Assembly (NCBI RefSeq): GCF_000003855.2
Contig: NW_003101676.1
Location: 2,168,875 to 2,232,874, forward strand
DNA from: Blastomyces gilchristii SLH14081
Lineage: Eukaryota > Ascomycota > Eurotiomycetes > Onygenales > Ajellomycetaceae
Direction of reading: 5' to 3'
DNA: 64,000 bases
The notes under the pieces are model-generated. The model was not told the DNA's origin, made no database searches, and saw only the letters and a program-made list of their open reading frames with translations. Positions within the stretch are counted from its first letter, which is position 1. Each line of letters begins with the position of its first letter. Positions 10,802 to 22,262 of the stretch are shown here, in pieces. A program made the translations under genes and the position numbers.

Positions 10802-12250
10802 ATGAATACCTTCTCTAGTCAATACAAACAACACTCTTCTCTGCTACCTGAACTGAAAGATATGCAGAACCTTCTAGAGAGTTTACTTAAAGCAGTAAGA
10901 AAAGCAGCTGAGACTTGCTGAACTGAAATCAAAACTCTGTACATGTACAAGGATTCTAAATGAAATCAAGGCCTTGTATATGCAGTGACAGGCTGAGATG
11001 AAAGCTAAACAACAATTGATATTCACTGCAAATCAAGTATTTATGATGAAGAGCTTCACTGATGCAATCACTATCATTAATAAGAATAGAGAAAACCAGG
11101 TCTTAGATCTGCAGTGAGAGATCAAATGTTTACACAGACAGACAACTATACTGAATCTGAAGATCTCATCACAATTGTTCATGACCTCTTTAAAAGTGTA
11201 CATATCATCAGAGATCACTGTGCAGGATGAGAATCTGAGCATGAAATATATTAAGCTGAGAGATCTGTCAGAGTTATCAAGCTTCAATAGTGACTGAAAA
11301 AATAATACTGCAATCAGCTGACTAAGTCAGATGCAATTATATTATCAGATCAAACATAAACTTACAGACAGACATTTAACAGAATTTCAACAAGTCTTAA
11401 GATCTGCTGTGTTTCTACATAAAAAAGCAAAGTCATTATAAATGACTGATGAAAAGATAAATCTCACAGATCTGAAATAATATTCATTCTCATAAATATG
11501 AAATAAGTTTTTCAAATGAATCTTGCATAACTTTGAGAAAGTGAATATATAAGATAAGTGTTATAAACACTTCACTGAGTGTAGATAAGTGAATGATCTT
11601 ACATCATACTTCACACACTTCAGTTTACACTATCTCATATTGAATGAAGAGCTTTCAACATCTTTCTGTTTATAGATCTTCATTCATGATCTCACATCTG
11701 AGTTGAGAGTGAAATGAAAATGCTTAATCTCATAATCAGACACAGTGAAAGAAGTATATAATATTCTCATTATACAGGAACAAGTGAGTCAATTGTAACA
11801 GAAAATACTGCAATTGAGTATGTCTTAGTGAAGAACAGATAATCAGACTTCTACAACACAAGTCATACACTCAGATATGATAAATCTAGATTTGAATGCT
11901 ATTGCTAAAGCACTGAATTCTCTGAAAAAAGAATTCTCTGAGTGAAAACTTTGATGTCATGAGCATTGAGCTTGCTTCAACTACAGATGTTAAAATCATG
12001 ATGCAAAAGATTGCACACAGCGTGCACAGTTAAGAGAGTTAAATAACTAGCAGAATCAGTGAGCTCAGAGACACTCACTGATATTCTATGAAAAGTCTTT
12101 AAAGTGAAAGAGATGTCTGTATTAGATGACTCTCTGAATTCTGTAAACATCAAGAGAAAGCAGGCTTCTGAATGAGATGCAGGTGAGAATGAAGTGAACA
12201 CTCATCTCAATGTCTTGAGATCTGAAATGTTAATGTATAAGAGACATTTG
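10802..12250 (+). pseudogene. Gag of gypsy element G3, decayed
   Basis: The frame opens at an ATG (MNTFSSQYKQHSSLLPELKD) and runs as a helical, polar Gag-like protein with many TGA stops at probable Trp codons. Near its end a zinc knuckle (11973-12014) reads C-x2-Y-x4-H-x4-C: the second Cys ligand has become Tyr (TGY to TAY), and a TAA stop sits between it and the His. A Lys/Arg-rich context follows. Gag would package element RNA in cytoplasmic particles. The Cys-to-Tyr change and at least a dozen stops show the copy is dead. Confidence 0.65.
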
Positions 12251-12719
12251 AATAAGAATTGAGAGATGACTGCAAAAGTGTTAGTGAATACAGAAGTGTC
12301 TACATAATATATTGATAATCATATAATTTGAAGACTGAAAGAGGTCTGCTGAGTGAAGAATCTCTGATGTATAAGATTATCTAATAACTGATATTTGATA
12401 TTATCTGCAAGAGTAAGAGTTCTCTTGCACTTCAGAGAATGATCTTGTTATATTTAAGTGCAAGAGCTGCAGAACATGAAATACAATCTTATTCTCAGAC
12501 TTGCTTGATTTCAAAGGTTCAATCTGCAGATTCAATGATGTATATGTCATATACAGTTGACTGATAGAAAGAAAACAGTTCATACAATTCTATCAACTCA
12601 TATGAGAAGAACATTCCATGTCTCTGATATAGAAGGGTTAAATCTGCTTATACATTAACAAGCAAAGAGAATGATTCACAATCTCTCATCTGAAAGCATT
12701 CTGTATGTCATACAGGATC

Positions 12720-14170
12720 TGAAAGTGGAGAAAATCAAGATAAAGAACATGTAAGAGAACAAGTGTATGAAGAAGCTTCTGAAGAAGCATGAGAAGATCT
12801 TTTGAACAGATCTTTCACTGAAATTGCCACTGAAATGAGGATTTGTACATGAGATTGACATGAGAAATGTGAAACCAGTCAATCAGAATGCATACTCCCT
12901 GTCACAAACACACCTTGAAGAACAGAAGTGTCAGATCACAAAACTTCTAGAATGTAGTCTCATACAACTCTCATCAAGTGCATGAGGCTTTTCAGTTCTA
13001 TTTGTGAAAAAGGCAGGTGAGGAGTGGCAGATATGTATCAATTATTGAGCACTCAATAAGCATATAATCAAGAATGAATATTCACTGTCATGAATTTAAC
13101 AACAGTTGAATACAGTTGAAAATGCTTAATATCTATTAAAGATCAATCTTCTCTCAGAATACTGATAGATCTGTGTAGATGAACTGTCAGTTCTGTGAAC
13201 TGTGTTTAATATATAATAAGAGAAGTTCAAATTCCTGATAATATTATTCAGTCTGATAAATGTGTCTGTTATCTTTTAAATGATGATAAATACAATTCTT
13301 CATAAACAGAATAAAATCTCATATCTCATATATCTTAATGACATTCTAGTCTTTTCAAACTTATATAATGAATATCTGAAGCATCTTAATGAAGTGCTTA
13401 TAACTCTGACAGAGTATAAGCTCTATATCAAATTAACAAAGTGTGTGTTTGAAATGAAAGAGTTGAAGTTTGTAGAATATGTAGTGAGTGATGACTGTAT
13501 ACACTTCATTTCAGAGAAATTGAATGTCATAGTGAATTGATCATGACTGAGAAATGTACATTATGTATAACAGTTTCTTAAGTTGTTCTCATATTACTGC
13601 AGATTTATCAAGGATTTTACATGAATATCTGCATCACTCTCAGATCTCTTAAGAGAAATGAATGCAAATCTGTGAAAGAAGAAGTTTCATTCAATTATCT
13701 GAAATGCTGTGTGTGAAGAGGCTTTTCTCACACTGAGAAAATGTGTAACAACATTCTCAGTGCTTATTCAATCAGATTGTAATAAACCCTTCTATATTAA
13801 GATGAACACATCTGAATGAGCTATCAGAGGCGCTCTTCTACAGATGAGTAAGAACAGCAAGCTGCATCTGATAATATATAATGATAGAAAACTATCAGAT
13901 GCTGAGCTCAATTACTCAGTGCATGAAAAGAAATTACTAGTGATTAAGCACACACTGATGTTGTGAAATAGATATATCAATAACAAGTATATAACAACAG
14001 TGATTATAGATCATGAAAGTCTTGTCTATCTACAATCAATGATAAAATCTTTCAAACACTTAGCACATTGAATCTCAGAGTTTCAAGTGTACAATCTTTA
14101 TATTAAATACTGAAAGGAATCAGATGCTGTGATGTCTGATACAATCAGTTACAGACTTGATTTCATGAAT
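12720..14170 (+). pseudogene. Reverse transcriptase and RNase H of gypsy element G3
   Basis: Order of recognisable RT blocks: EEWQICINYWALNKHI near 13020 (the usual R-x-x-I/V-D-Y-R-x-L-N block, with D changed to N), then YLIYLNDILVFSNLYNEY at about 13320-13370 (catalytic Y-x-D-D with the first D changed to N), then LTEYKLYIKLTKCVF and the thumb. An RNase H segment follows at about 13790-14100, with LSDAELNYSVHEKELL-like residues near 13890. The enzyme would copy element RNA to DNA. Loss of a catalytic Asp and numerous stops make it inactive. Plus 13280-13540 is the longest surviving open piece. Confidence 0.75.
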
Positions 14171-14242
14171 GAGAGTTCTATGAATCAGGTACAAGGAAAG
14201 TTTGTGTTAAACACACTGAGAGAGTGTAAGAAATCAGAATGA

Positions 14243-16000
14243 GTGAATACAATAATCTCTTACTTGAAGAATGACAAGATGTTGAATGATAAGCATCTTG
14301 TGAAAGTAGTAGAAGAGATGCTTCTGAACTTCAAGCTGAGAAAATTGAAAAATGATGTTATACTTTATCATGATCTAGAATATATGAAAGCTCTCTATCT
14401 AGAACATTTATTTAGATGTAACTTGATGACTCACATACACAAGGAATTCAGTCACTTAGAAAGCCCTGAACTCATAAGTGTACTTGAATCAAGAGTATAC
14501 TGGTCAAGCATGACTGAGGACATTCAGGTATATGCTCACAAGTGCCTGAATTATCAGATTGTGAAAGAATCTAAGAAAGAATTAGAATGTGAAAAAGTGC
14601 AACATCAGATGAAGTATATGATACAATTATTTGAATAATGAGAGATGAATCTCATAGACATATTACTGTAAATGTCAAATGAAAATTAATAAATAATCAC
14701 TGCTATTGATTACACTACTGACTGATCAGTTGTGAAAGCAGTTTCAGAGACAATAGAAGAGATGATGATGAAGTTTCTACATAATGAAATCTATGTTAAC
14801 TATGAAATGCTGCATGAGATTCTAACTGATAATAATGTGAATCTCATAGAAGAAGCAGTGAGACATTTCATGAGCCAGTTACAGATAAGACATTATAAAA
14901 CAATATCATATCATCTGTGAATAAATGAGAAGATAGAATACTTGAATGAAATCTTGAGCAACATGCTGATAAAATATCTAGTGAGCAAGTCTACAAGACT
15001 ATGAGATGAATATCTCAGGCAGATACTATTAGTTACATGAATTCAACAGTATGCAGTCTTCAAGTGTTCATCATTCTATCTGTTGTATGAATTGCATCCG
15101 CGCATCCCGGAGAATGCTTTGAAAAAGATGGAGGAGAAAACAGCAGTTGCAGATGCATCAGTTGCAGATGCAGCAGAAACAGCAGTTGCAGATGCAACAG
15201 TCACAGACACAGAATCAAGATTGAAAGAGATCAGCCACACACATGCAAAAGCTAATGAGTTACTTCTGAACTAAGCAATTCAATTGAAAAGAATACAAGA
15301 CTCACTAGTTAAGAAATTGAGTCTCAAGATGAGAACATGAGTTCTCATATGCAATGAGAGTTCTGAGAAGTTTCAATCTAGATAATTTAAGTTATATAAA
15401 ATACTTAAATCACATTCTCTGAGAACATATGCATTGAAAGAATCAGAGAGATGAATCTTATATAACTTAATAAATCATTCACAACTTATGAAAGCAAAGA
15501 TGTAAGATCTGAGTGAATTATGATTATTCACAGCACTATTATCAGTATTGAAAAAGAAGAAGCTTATAATTGAAAAGTCTCATAAAGTAAGAGAAATCAT
15601 AGACACTTATGAATCAGATAATCTCACTTATTTCAATCTTTTCATGATTATAAGAAAAGAATAAGAAGTAATGAAGAAATCAGATGAATATCACACTTTA
15701 ATAAGTGATAAGACTGTAGCTAATTGTATGATAATGCATCACAGACAGTGAGTGCAACACAGCAAAGAGTGATCTCAAAGTGACAGACTTGTACATGAGT
15801 CAGGTTGCAGAAGAAAAAGGAATTCAGAGTTGAATTTAACTGTTTACATCAGTTCAATCACAGAGATCACAGAGGATGAATCATCTGAAACATCTGCAGA
15901 CATGTGAGACCAAGTCATCTCAACTCCTGAAGACACTCAGAGATTGAGTGAGATTAGTTTCAATGAGCTGTTTACTGTAGTGGTCTGAGCGGGCGAAGAG
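14243..16000 (+). pseudogene. Integrase and C-terminal region of gypsy element G3
   Basis: 14243-14638 covers the H2C2 zinc domain (THIHKEFSHLESPEL...VYAHKCLNYQ, one Cys and one His clear). The D-D-E core follows: SETIEEMMMKFLHNEIYVNY, then EILTDNNVNLIEEAVRHF and YLVSKSTRL at 14732-15010. Residues LLYELHPRIPENALKKM (about 15080-15130) match the usual end of the core in this gypsy lineage, and after a short AVADAT repeat the frame continues as the downstream region with LICNESSEKFQSR near 15350-15380. No chromodomain is evident, unlike families G1 and G2. Decay stops are mostly TGA. Confidence 0.7.
15138..15220 (+). repeat. Minisatellite encoding a VADA-type peptide repeat
   Basis: Imperfect units of GCAGTTGCAGATGCA / GCAGAAACA in frame within the integrase C-terminal region give AVADASVADAAETAVADATV. 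Such in-frame expansion is seen in linkers of this lineage; it has no obvious function. Confidence 0.6.
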
Positions 16001-16272
16001 AGACAGTATAATGCGCGAGACAGAATCATAAAAGGTGGAAGCTGCTGAACCTAGTCACCGAACACTGTATCATATAGAGGTCGCGTAAGAGTGATGGCTA
16101 GCAGACAAAGGAAAAGTGTAAGAAAAGAAAAGGAGATGACTCAAGAGATAATGAATTGATTGTCAACCATAAGAGTCAGCCGTAAAAGACAAATGTTATC
16201 ATTTTCATATGTCACACATTAATCTATTTCCAACGCCACGCCACCCGAAAAACGCCAAAAACAAAGGAAATC

Positions 16273-17756
16273 TCAAAACTCGAGATCTGCAAGGGATTTA
16301 AGGGCTGCAAGCTGCTCTTGCAACAACACCATGCATGCCTCTGATTCCTCTACTGCTGTGTGTACAACATTAATGTCATTTATCACAAGATTGGCTGGAA
16401 TGCCAATATAGAAATGCGTATGCATACATGTAGAAAAATTGAAGGAGAGCGCAGGACCCGCAGGACCAGGAGTCAGGGCAGGGAAGGTGGAAGAAATGGA
16501 AGGAGAAGAAGGCGCAGGACCGGACGAACAACGGCAGGAGCCACCCAGGGCCAAATGCTTACAATCCAGTGTGCGCACAACCTTCCCCGCAGAAGAGGGA
16601 GAGAAAGTGACAGAAGAAGCTTGAGGGCGGGAGGGGGTAGTCTCAGCAGTGTTGTCATCTTTGATTAAAATGGCCTCTGGCGCCGGAGCAACTAAGAACT
16701 ATTATTAGTGTATGAAAACTGCAAAAGCAGGGGTAACAATTACCGAACAAACACCTGCTGGTCTTAGAATTGTACACACAATTACAACATGCATGAGGCT
16801 CCTCAGGAAGAGAGAGAGAGACACAGAGAAATACAGGAAGCAGAACACAGTGTGTGAACAGCTCATTCTCATAACAACATCTCAGACAAGGTGTACAAGC
16901 CTCATGCCTGCAGGTGTAAAAGAGTACAATATTCACATTTCTGTTTCTGAAAACACAGATATTCTTCACCTGCATCACAAAGTCAGATGACAAACATCAG
17001 AGAATAGACTGATATAAGTCAATCATTCTGAAGATATTCACTAGAGCAGATGTACCTGTAATATTGAATTTAACAGTCATAAAAAGTTTCTTGATATCTA
17101 TGAACATCATGACTTTGTGCATAATAAAACTCATAATGATTTCCTCTAAGAACAGAAAAATCAGTATCAGAAAGAAAAGATAAAAAAGAAATAGACTTAC
17201 AATCTTAATACTGTTAAGAAGAGAAGTGATTCTCTGATATGAATGAATAATTGTCTTATCATGAATATTTAAAATGAATGTAATAATCAGTGTTTATAAT
17301 CAAGCTTCAGATAGTTGTGTTATACATCATCTTCATACAATAAATTGTTCTAGAGGTCAGTAAGAAGAGTGAGAGTATACATACTGAAAAATATAGTTCA
17401 CTGAGTCTATGCAACATCTTCTTGAAATGAGAAGAGCTAGTAACAAAGGCAGTGATGAGAGCAGGAGTAGCGGGAGTAGAGATCATGAGAACAGAGGTAG
17501 TGAGAGCGGGAGAACCAGACACAGAGGCAGGTGTAAGAGATTGAGAGAAAGTGGCAGAGAAAGAAACAGAGAAGGCAGAGAGAGATGCAGAAGACTCAGT
17601 TATACATAACACAGACAATTTCTTCATTATCACATTCTTCAAGTTTTCAATCAACAATTCAACATTGAGATGTTCACTATCATCAGTGAACACAGATCTG
17701 TCAATGTGTGAAGATTCTACATGAATAAAAACAAACATATTAGCATCTGTATTCAC
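16273..17756 (-). pseudogene. Multi-exon gene with DUF3716-like Cys pattern, copy 2
   Basis: Minus-strand gene of at least two to three exons. The last exon (16691-16273) is GC-rich: APEAILIKDD, then a Ser/Pro-rich segment and a helical end SEACMVLLQEQLAALKSLADLEF before the stop. It joins, through a 52-nt intron (16743-16692, GTAATT donor, ACTAATA branch site, TTAG acceptor), in phase to the exon ending at 16744. That exon has C-x2-C...ELFTHC...ACCNCVYNSKTSRC, the cysteine spacing of the fungal DUF3716 domain. An acceptor TGCAG at the exon's 5' side is likely near 16914. Upstream, 17756-17307 is open and probably encodes the N-terminal part (Thr/Ser/Ala-rich). I saw no stop inside the two best exons, but the upstream exon structure is unresolved. 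Function of the family is unknown. It sits antisense to the G3 element. Confidence 0.55.
16692..16743 (-). other. Spliceosomal intron of the DUF3716-like gene
   Basis: 52 nt, donor G|GTAATT, branch-like CACTAATAAT, acceptor TTCTTAG. Splicing keeps the reading frame (phase 1) from CVYNSKTSRCLF into VAPEAILIKDD. Length and signals are typical of ascomycete introns. Confidence 0.7.
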
Positions 17757-18283
17757 ATAAAATTGTGCTAGAGGACATGATCAGAAGCTCACTGAGAAGA
17801 AAAATGATTGAGAGTGTATAAGAAGATGAAGAAGATATGTTATTCATGATAATATATTCTAGTGATTGTTAAAAGAAAACAAGTTCTGATCACATTTCAC
17901 AATGTGTTACACTTACTGCTAATAAACTGCTCAGTATGAGCACTACAATGACACTTGTTATGAGAATGAGAGGCTATTGCCAGGAATATGTACAATATAA
18001 TAGATAAATGAACAGAAGATGTTAAATAGAAGAAGAAGCAGAAATCTTGAATGAGATAATAATGTTTAATAATGATGATGATGAAGAAGATAATTGAAGA
18101 ATGAGAAAAGTTAGTGAATAAGTGATGTAATATAGTGAAAGTTTCTTTGTGAGAATGTATACAGAATACTAGCTGAATTAGAGATAGATTATATAATTGT
18201 GAACACTAGTGACACACTAATTCACATGAGGCTAGAGTGAATGTCATGATCATGTGAGTATGACTGAATCTGGTGAGAAAGAA
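17757..18283. other. AT-rich spacer, no gene seen
   Basis: No convincing frame. It ends in GGTGAGAAAGAA directly before the LTR-like repeat at 18284, which could be a polypurine tract for minus-initiated plus-strand synthesis in element G3. Confidence 0.4.
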
Positions 18284-18418
18284 TGTGATTTAGAAGAATA
18301 TATAACTGTCAGATAATAACACAGCTGCTTCTGAACTTGCTTATAAATATAAAGAGGTCATAGCGGCCACCAATTAATTTAGCATACAGATGCTGACTTA
18401 AGCAATCTTTGAATCACA
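18284..18418 (+). repeat. Putative G3 3' LTR or second MITE-like copy
   Basis: Matches 10241-10407 over its whole length apart from a ~30-bp deletion after the TATA-like region and many G-to-A/C-to-T differences; TAGCGGCCACCAATTAATTT is almost identical in both. Confidence 0.55.
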
Positions 18419-18536
18419 CTCAGACTCTCTGGCAAGGATTGCTCTGAGTACATGACTTGTATCAAAAGTATATTAGTATCATGCCGGATTAGTTAATAAT
18501 GCTGTAACTTGTTCAAACCGAGTCAGAGAGTCTGAG
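18419..18536. repeat. 118-bp segment with 13-bp perfect inverted ends
   Basis: CTCAGACTCTCTG at 18419-18431 is repeated inverted as CAGAGAGTCTGAG at 18524-18536. It directly abuts the LTR-like repeat. It may be a small MITE or a hairpin; no flanking duplication is visible. Confidence 0.5.
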
Positions 18537-18570
18537 CCCGCTGAGATAAGATTTTCGATGAGGTGCATGT

Positions 18571-18590
18571 GAGGTCACGTGAGGTCACGT
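18571..18590. repeat. Tandem GAGGTCACGT pair
   Basis: Two adjacent copies of the 10-mer GAGGTCACGT create a CACGTG palindrome at the junction. Such sites can bind bHLH/bZIP factors. They lie about 250 bp upstream of the gene relic at 18845; a promoter role is only a guess. Confidence 0.3.
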
Positions 18591-18844
18591 TACAGTGTTT
18601 TTTGCACGGAAAAGTTGGTTTTTCTTCAATATATAGAGAGATTGCGGGAATGAAAGATACTGAAATGCAAGTTAGTAGTGAGGCAGATTAACTGCTAACT
18701 TCACCTAGATCTTTCTCTATTCATATTATCCTCTCTGATTCGCATTCGCATTTGCAATTGCCATCATCATCAACATTATTATTATCATTATTATTATCAA
18801 GTTCTTAACCTTCTCAGCATGAATTTCTATTCTCTAATTATATA

Positions 18845-19498
18845 CTGACTCAGCAGGGTCATTTCCGGGTTACAGAATCTGAAAGATTGAAGTGTATTCA
18901 ATACTGTGTTGAAAATCAAGATGATTATCACTCACTCCCTCGGTTTCAGTTCTGGAATAACTTTAAAATGTAGTTTGAGAAAACATTCAGACGCCCGCTT
19001 AAGCAGCCAGATTGTATGATTACTCAGCTTGTTAGAAAGCATCAAGAAAAGAAGAATACAATACAGAAAGAATTTGGCACTGCCTGTAGTATAACAGATC
19101 TGAATCAGGTACTGAATGAATGAATTCTAGTTCTCAATAATCTTGAAGAGGTCAGAAAGCAGGCTGAAGAGAATACTGCAACTGCAGAAGAAAATCATCA
19201 TCAGAGATTCAAATGTATGCAGAATGAAATGATGAAATGAAGAAGAAAAAGAAATTAAGAATGGCTTGAAGACTTACCTGCTTCTGAGACTACTACTACT
19301 GTTGAATCCAGTACTCAATCATCTGGTATTATTCAAGAATTGCAAGCTGTGTTGAATTCTATTGCTGCTGCTATTCAATCTCTTGCTGAGTCAAGATATT
19401 CTCATCATTCTTCTTCTGTTTCTGTGCGAAATAATAATAGTGAGCTGCAAGATGATGTGTTGAATTTGAGGAGTCAGGTTAATGAAATGAGCAGTTAA
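18845..19498 (+). pseudogene. Relic of a fungal gene with Myb/trihelix-like N-terminal domain
   Basis: One frame reads LTQQGHFRVTESERLKCIQY, then CVENQDDYHSLPRFQFWNNF, a RRPLKQP segment, QLVRKHQEKKNTIQKEFGTA, a charged region with likely coiled coil (EEVRKQAEENTATAEE), a Ser/Thr linker and a final ELQDDVLNLRSQVNEMSS before TAA. The first ~90 residues have the spacing of a helical DNA-binding-like domain I recall from many Pezizomycotina proteins of unknown role (E-R-L-x-x-I...C-x-x-x-Q-D-x-Y...F-W). Four stops (TAG, TGA, TGA, TAA) interrupt it, three at plausible former Trp or Gln positions. The start codon and any 5' exon were not found. It keeps several CpG sites, so it decayed less than its neighbours. 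Confidence 0.45.
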
Positions 19499-19499
19499 A

Positions 19500-19745
19500 T
19501 GAGCACAATGAGTGAGCACAATAAGTGAGCAGATGAGTGCAATAATGACACTACTTCAGCAGATGAATCAGCAGCATAGAGAAGAGTAGTAAATGTGAGT
19601 GAAATGACAGATGAAATAATAGTTGAAGAAGTAAGTAAAATGACAGGTAAAATGATAGTTGAAGAAGTGAGTGAAATGAAGAGTGAAATGAAGAGAAAAT
19701 GAAGAGAAAATGAAGAGAAAATGAAGAATGAAATGACAGGTGAAA
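19500..19745 (+). repeat. Degenerate GTGAAATGA-type tandem repeat
   Basis: A purine-rich stretch built of units such as GTGAAATGACAGRTGAAAT and GAAGAGAAAAT, including three consecutive copies of AATGAAGAGAA near 19690-19720. It follows the gene relic and has no coding potential. Confidence 0.6.
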
Positions 19746-20001
19746 TATATATTTACTTATGCAAGCTCTTTAGTTGATATTTCATACAATATTTTTGTAT
19801 TACAGTTGAATTACATGGTTATAAAACATCATCAACTTTTTGTATGAGAAGGTTAGATTGTTGAAGTGATTTCATTGATTAATATAATACACCTCTGTAT
19901 TATATACACAAATTACACAATAAATTACCAGATCGAGAAATTATCCTAAGATTCAATAATAATAATATTAATATATCAACAAAGAATCTATTATTATTTT
20001 A

Positions 20002-20180
20002 CAATCAAATCTATTATTTCTACTACTGCTTTCATTTCACAATCAAATCTGCTATTACTACTACTGCTTTCATTTCACAATCAGATCTGCTATCACTACT
20101 ACTGCTTTTATTTCATAATCAAATCTGTCATTACTACTACTGCTTTCATTTCACAATCAGATCTGTTATTACTACTACTG
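20002..20180. repeat. 38-bp minisatellite, about 4.7 units
   Basis: Units beginning CAATCARATCTG and ending CTACTGCTTTCATTTCA start at 20002, 20040, 20078, 20116 and 20154, an exact 38-bp period. The last unit is cut off at 20180 by the G2 LTR. The array does not resume beyond the G2 3' LTR at 39026. Confidence 0.85.
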
Positions 20181-20489
20181 TGTGACGGGCTGCGCCCGAT
20201 CAATTATATAGACTATTTCATTACACTTCACAGATTTCAATCACTTCATTCTTGAATGTGTACACTCCGATTCTCAGCCATTCTCAATCACTGATCCTCA
20301 GCCGCCACGAATGTGTATAGATTCTTCCGCCCCGAAGCTTCACTGTGTACATCATCACATACATGTATAAATATTCACTTCAATCACTGATTTTCACACT
20401 TTCTCTTTCTTTTCTTCTCTAACATTTTTCTCTTTGTTATATAAGACCTATCAATATCATACTGATCTATTCAGTGTAGGTCTCTTACA
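20181..20489 (+). repeat. G2 5' LTR
   Basis: Starts TGTGACGGGCTGCGCC and ends CTCTTACA. A TATAAATA box is near 20367. Two nt after its end, AGAAAAACATT (20492-20502) is an 11-nt complement of AATGTTTTTCT in the element's 3' LTR (38960-38970), a candidate self-priming site. Confidence 0.85.
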
Positions 20490-20822
20490 CTAGAAAAACA
20501 TTTATTGTCTTCTTATTAGAAACAATTATTCATACATCATCTTCTTATTAGAAACAATTATTCATCAAGATATCTAAATGTGTAACAATGTATAAGAAAT
20601 AGAGAAACAGTCAAACAGTTAAGCAGACACTGAGTTCTCAGATAGAAGCTTGCTCATCAGTCACTCTGACTCTGTAACAAGAGCTTACAAAGAGAGTAAG
20701 ATCTTACAAGAGAATATCAGTGAAAGATCTGAGAGTTCTGACATCTCAGACATATGAGATATACATACAATTACACTTCTTCAGATTTCACAGATATCAC
20801 ACATCTGACAAACAATATAATC

Positions 20823-22262
20823 ATGTCTAATGATAATATGAGAGAACTCTTAAATGTGAGCATAGATGCAATGTCATAGTGACTCTGAGCAATATTGAAA
20901 TTACAACAGTAATAAATAGCTGATATGCATGCAACTCAACAACATCAATATGAAGAGATTCAATAATTATCACAATAAGAAACTTATGCAACTTCAACAT
21001 CTACAGAATCAAGTACAAAAGCACTGAAAGAACACTTAAATGCTCTCACATATTTCAATACTTCTGATCTCACTCTCTACTCATCATGGAGAATGGAAAT
21101 GCTCGCGAAACTGAGTGTAGATGAAGATGTCATCAGTTCATTAATCAATCAAGATTAGTATATCAATGAATGATTGAAGAATCACACAAAACAGAAGTTT
21201 CATTCATGAATAAAAGCATGTGAACCCAGTGTTGTGAACATCTGATAATATCATCAAACATCTTGATGTTCTGTTCTGAAACACTGCTATGCAATAGAAA
21301 GTATTAGATTGGTTACAGAGCATCTGACAGAGAAACACTTCTCTTACAACATTCATCTCTGACTTCAACATTAAGATTCTAGAAGCAGGTGATCAATCTT
21401 GAGAGAATTGAATGAAGATTAGTATGCTCAAGAAGACATTAACTTTTAAACTCTTACAGGTTCTTATAAGTGTAGATGAAGATCAGACTTATGAAGATTT
21501 CTGCACACAGCTCTGAACATTGAACAACTGCCTTATCAAGCTCAAGAGTATACAGAACAGTGATAGAAGATGTTACACTTCAGCCACTCATACACCTGCG
21601 CCGAAGAACAGCAATGATGCAGATGCTATGAACTGAATAGATTCAAATGTCTATTCATAAGCAAGAGTTTCCGCTGTTTGAACAGGCTTCTGAGTCCCTG
21701 AAATCACTCCTGAGAAAGTCACTGATCAATGTCAACATGAAGTATACATCAACTGTAACTGATTAGAACACATTGCTTTCAACTGCTGATCAACCTATCT
21801 GCCTCTACACTCAAGAGAAAGACTGGCACCTTCTCACTTGAGAGAAAGATTAGTGTCTTCTTATTCAAAGAATGAATCAGCACCTGTCCACATCAATCAT
21901 ATTGCAGTAAAGGAAGATTCAGAAGATAACTATGAGAATGTCTCAATGAAATGAGGAAAAGATTAGCTTCTGTTCAAATTCACAAACAGAAGCTTGAAGA
22001 GGTCAGATGACAATGATTTAAAGAGAAAATGACAATGAATGTGATTCTTGTATCTACTGTGATTGATAACATGTATAATATGAAAGCCATGATAGACAGC
22101 AGTCTATGTCACTATACAATGATAAAATCTTCAGTTATAAGACATCATAATCTTCAGTGTATTCTCTTATCAAAACCTCAACTTCTCACAGGATTTGATG
22201 ATTCAAAAGATGTTTGCACTCATTATATGATGAAACTAAACATAGATCTTGAAGGACATTAA
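20823..22262 (+). pseudogene. Gag and aspartic protease of chromovirus G2 copy 1
   Basis: Starts at ATG 20823 (MSNDNMRELLNVSIDAM), followed by a Gln-rich helical stretch, the Gag core (SWRMEMLAKLSV near 21090) and a zinc knuckle near 21750 that reads Y-x2-C-x4-H-x4-C, the first Cys mutated to Tyr. The sister element keeps all four ligands. 22029-22262 (MTMNVILVSTVIDN) is the protease with catalytic motif IDSS instead of the D-S-G seen in the sister copy. Products would build and mature the particle. TGA stops are frequent; the copia guest interrupts the element shortly downstream at 22570. Confidence 0.7.

Larger units (their letters stand above)
10241..18418 (+). mobile_element. Ty3/gypsy element family G3 (decayed), outer limits tentative
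   Basis: A gag-pol body on the plus strand (10802 to about 16000) is flanked by two related short repeats, 10241-10407 and 18284-18418, that both begin TGTGATT and end TTTGAATCACA, as LTR ends would. The right copy is preceded by the purine-rich GGTGAGAAAGAA, a plausible polypurine tract. If these are the LTRs, the element is about 8.2 kb and contains an antisense gene (16273-17756) between integrase and 3' LTR. Against this, no primer site follows the left repeat, the repeats are short, and the 4-bp CTCA shared by the flanks may be coincidence. The gag-pol identification itself is secure. Confidence 0.55.

Noticed and set aside
10237..18422. CTCA as proven target duplication of element G3
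   Set aside because: Only 4 bp, and the right-hand CTCA is also the start of a 13-bp inverted repeat, so coincidence cannot be excluded.
20002..20180. CRISPR-like array
   Set aside because: A contiguous 38-bp tandem repeat without unique spacers, in a eukaryotic genome.
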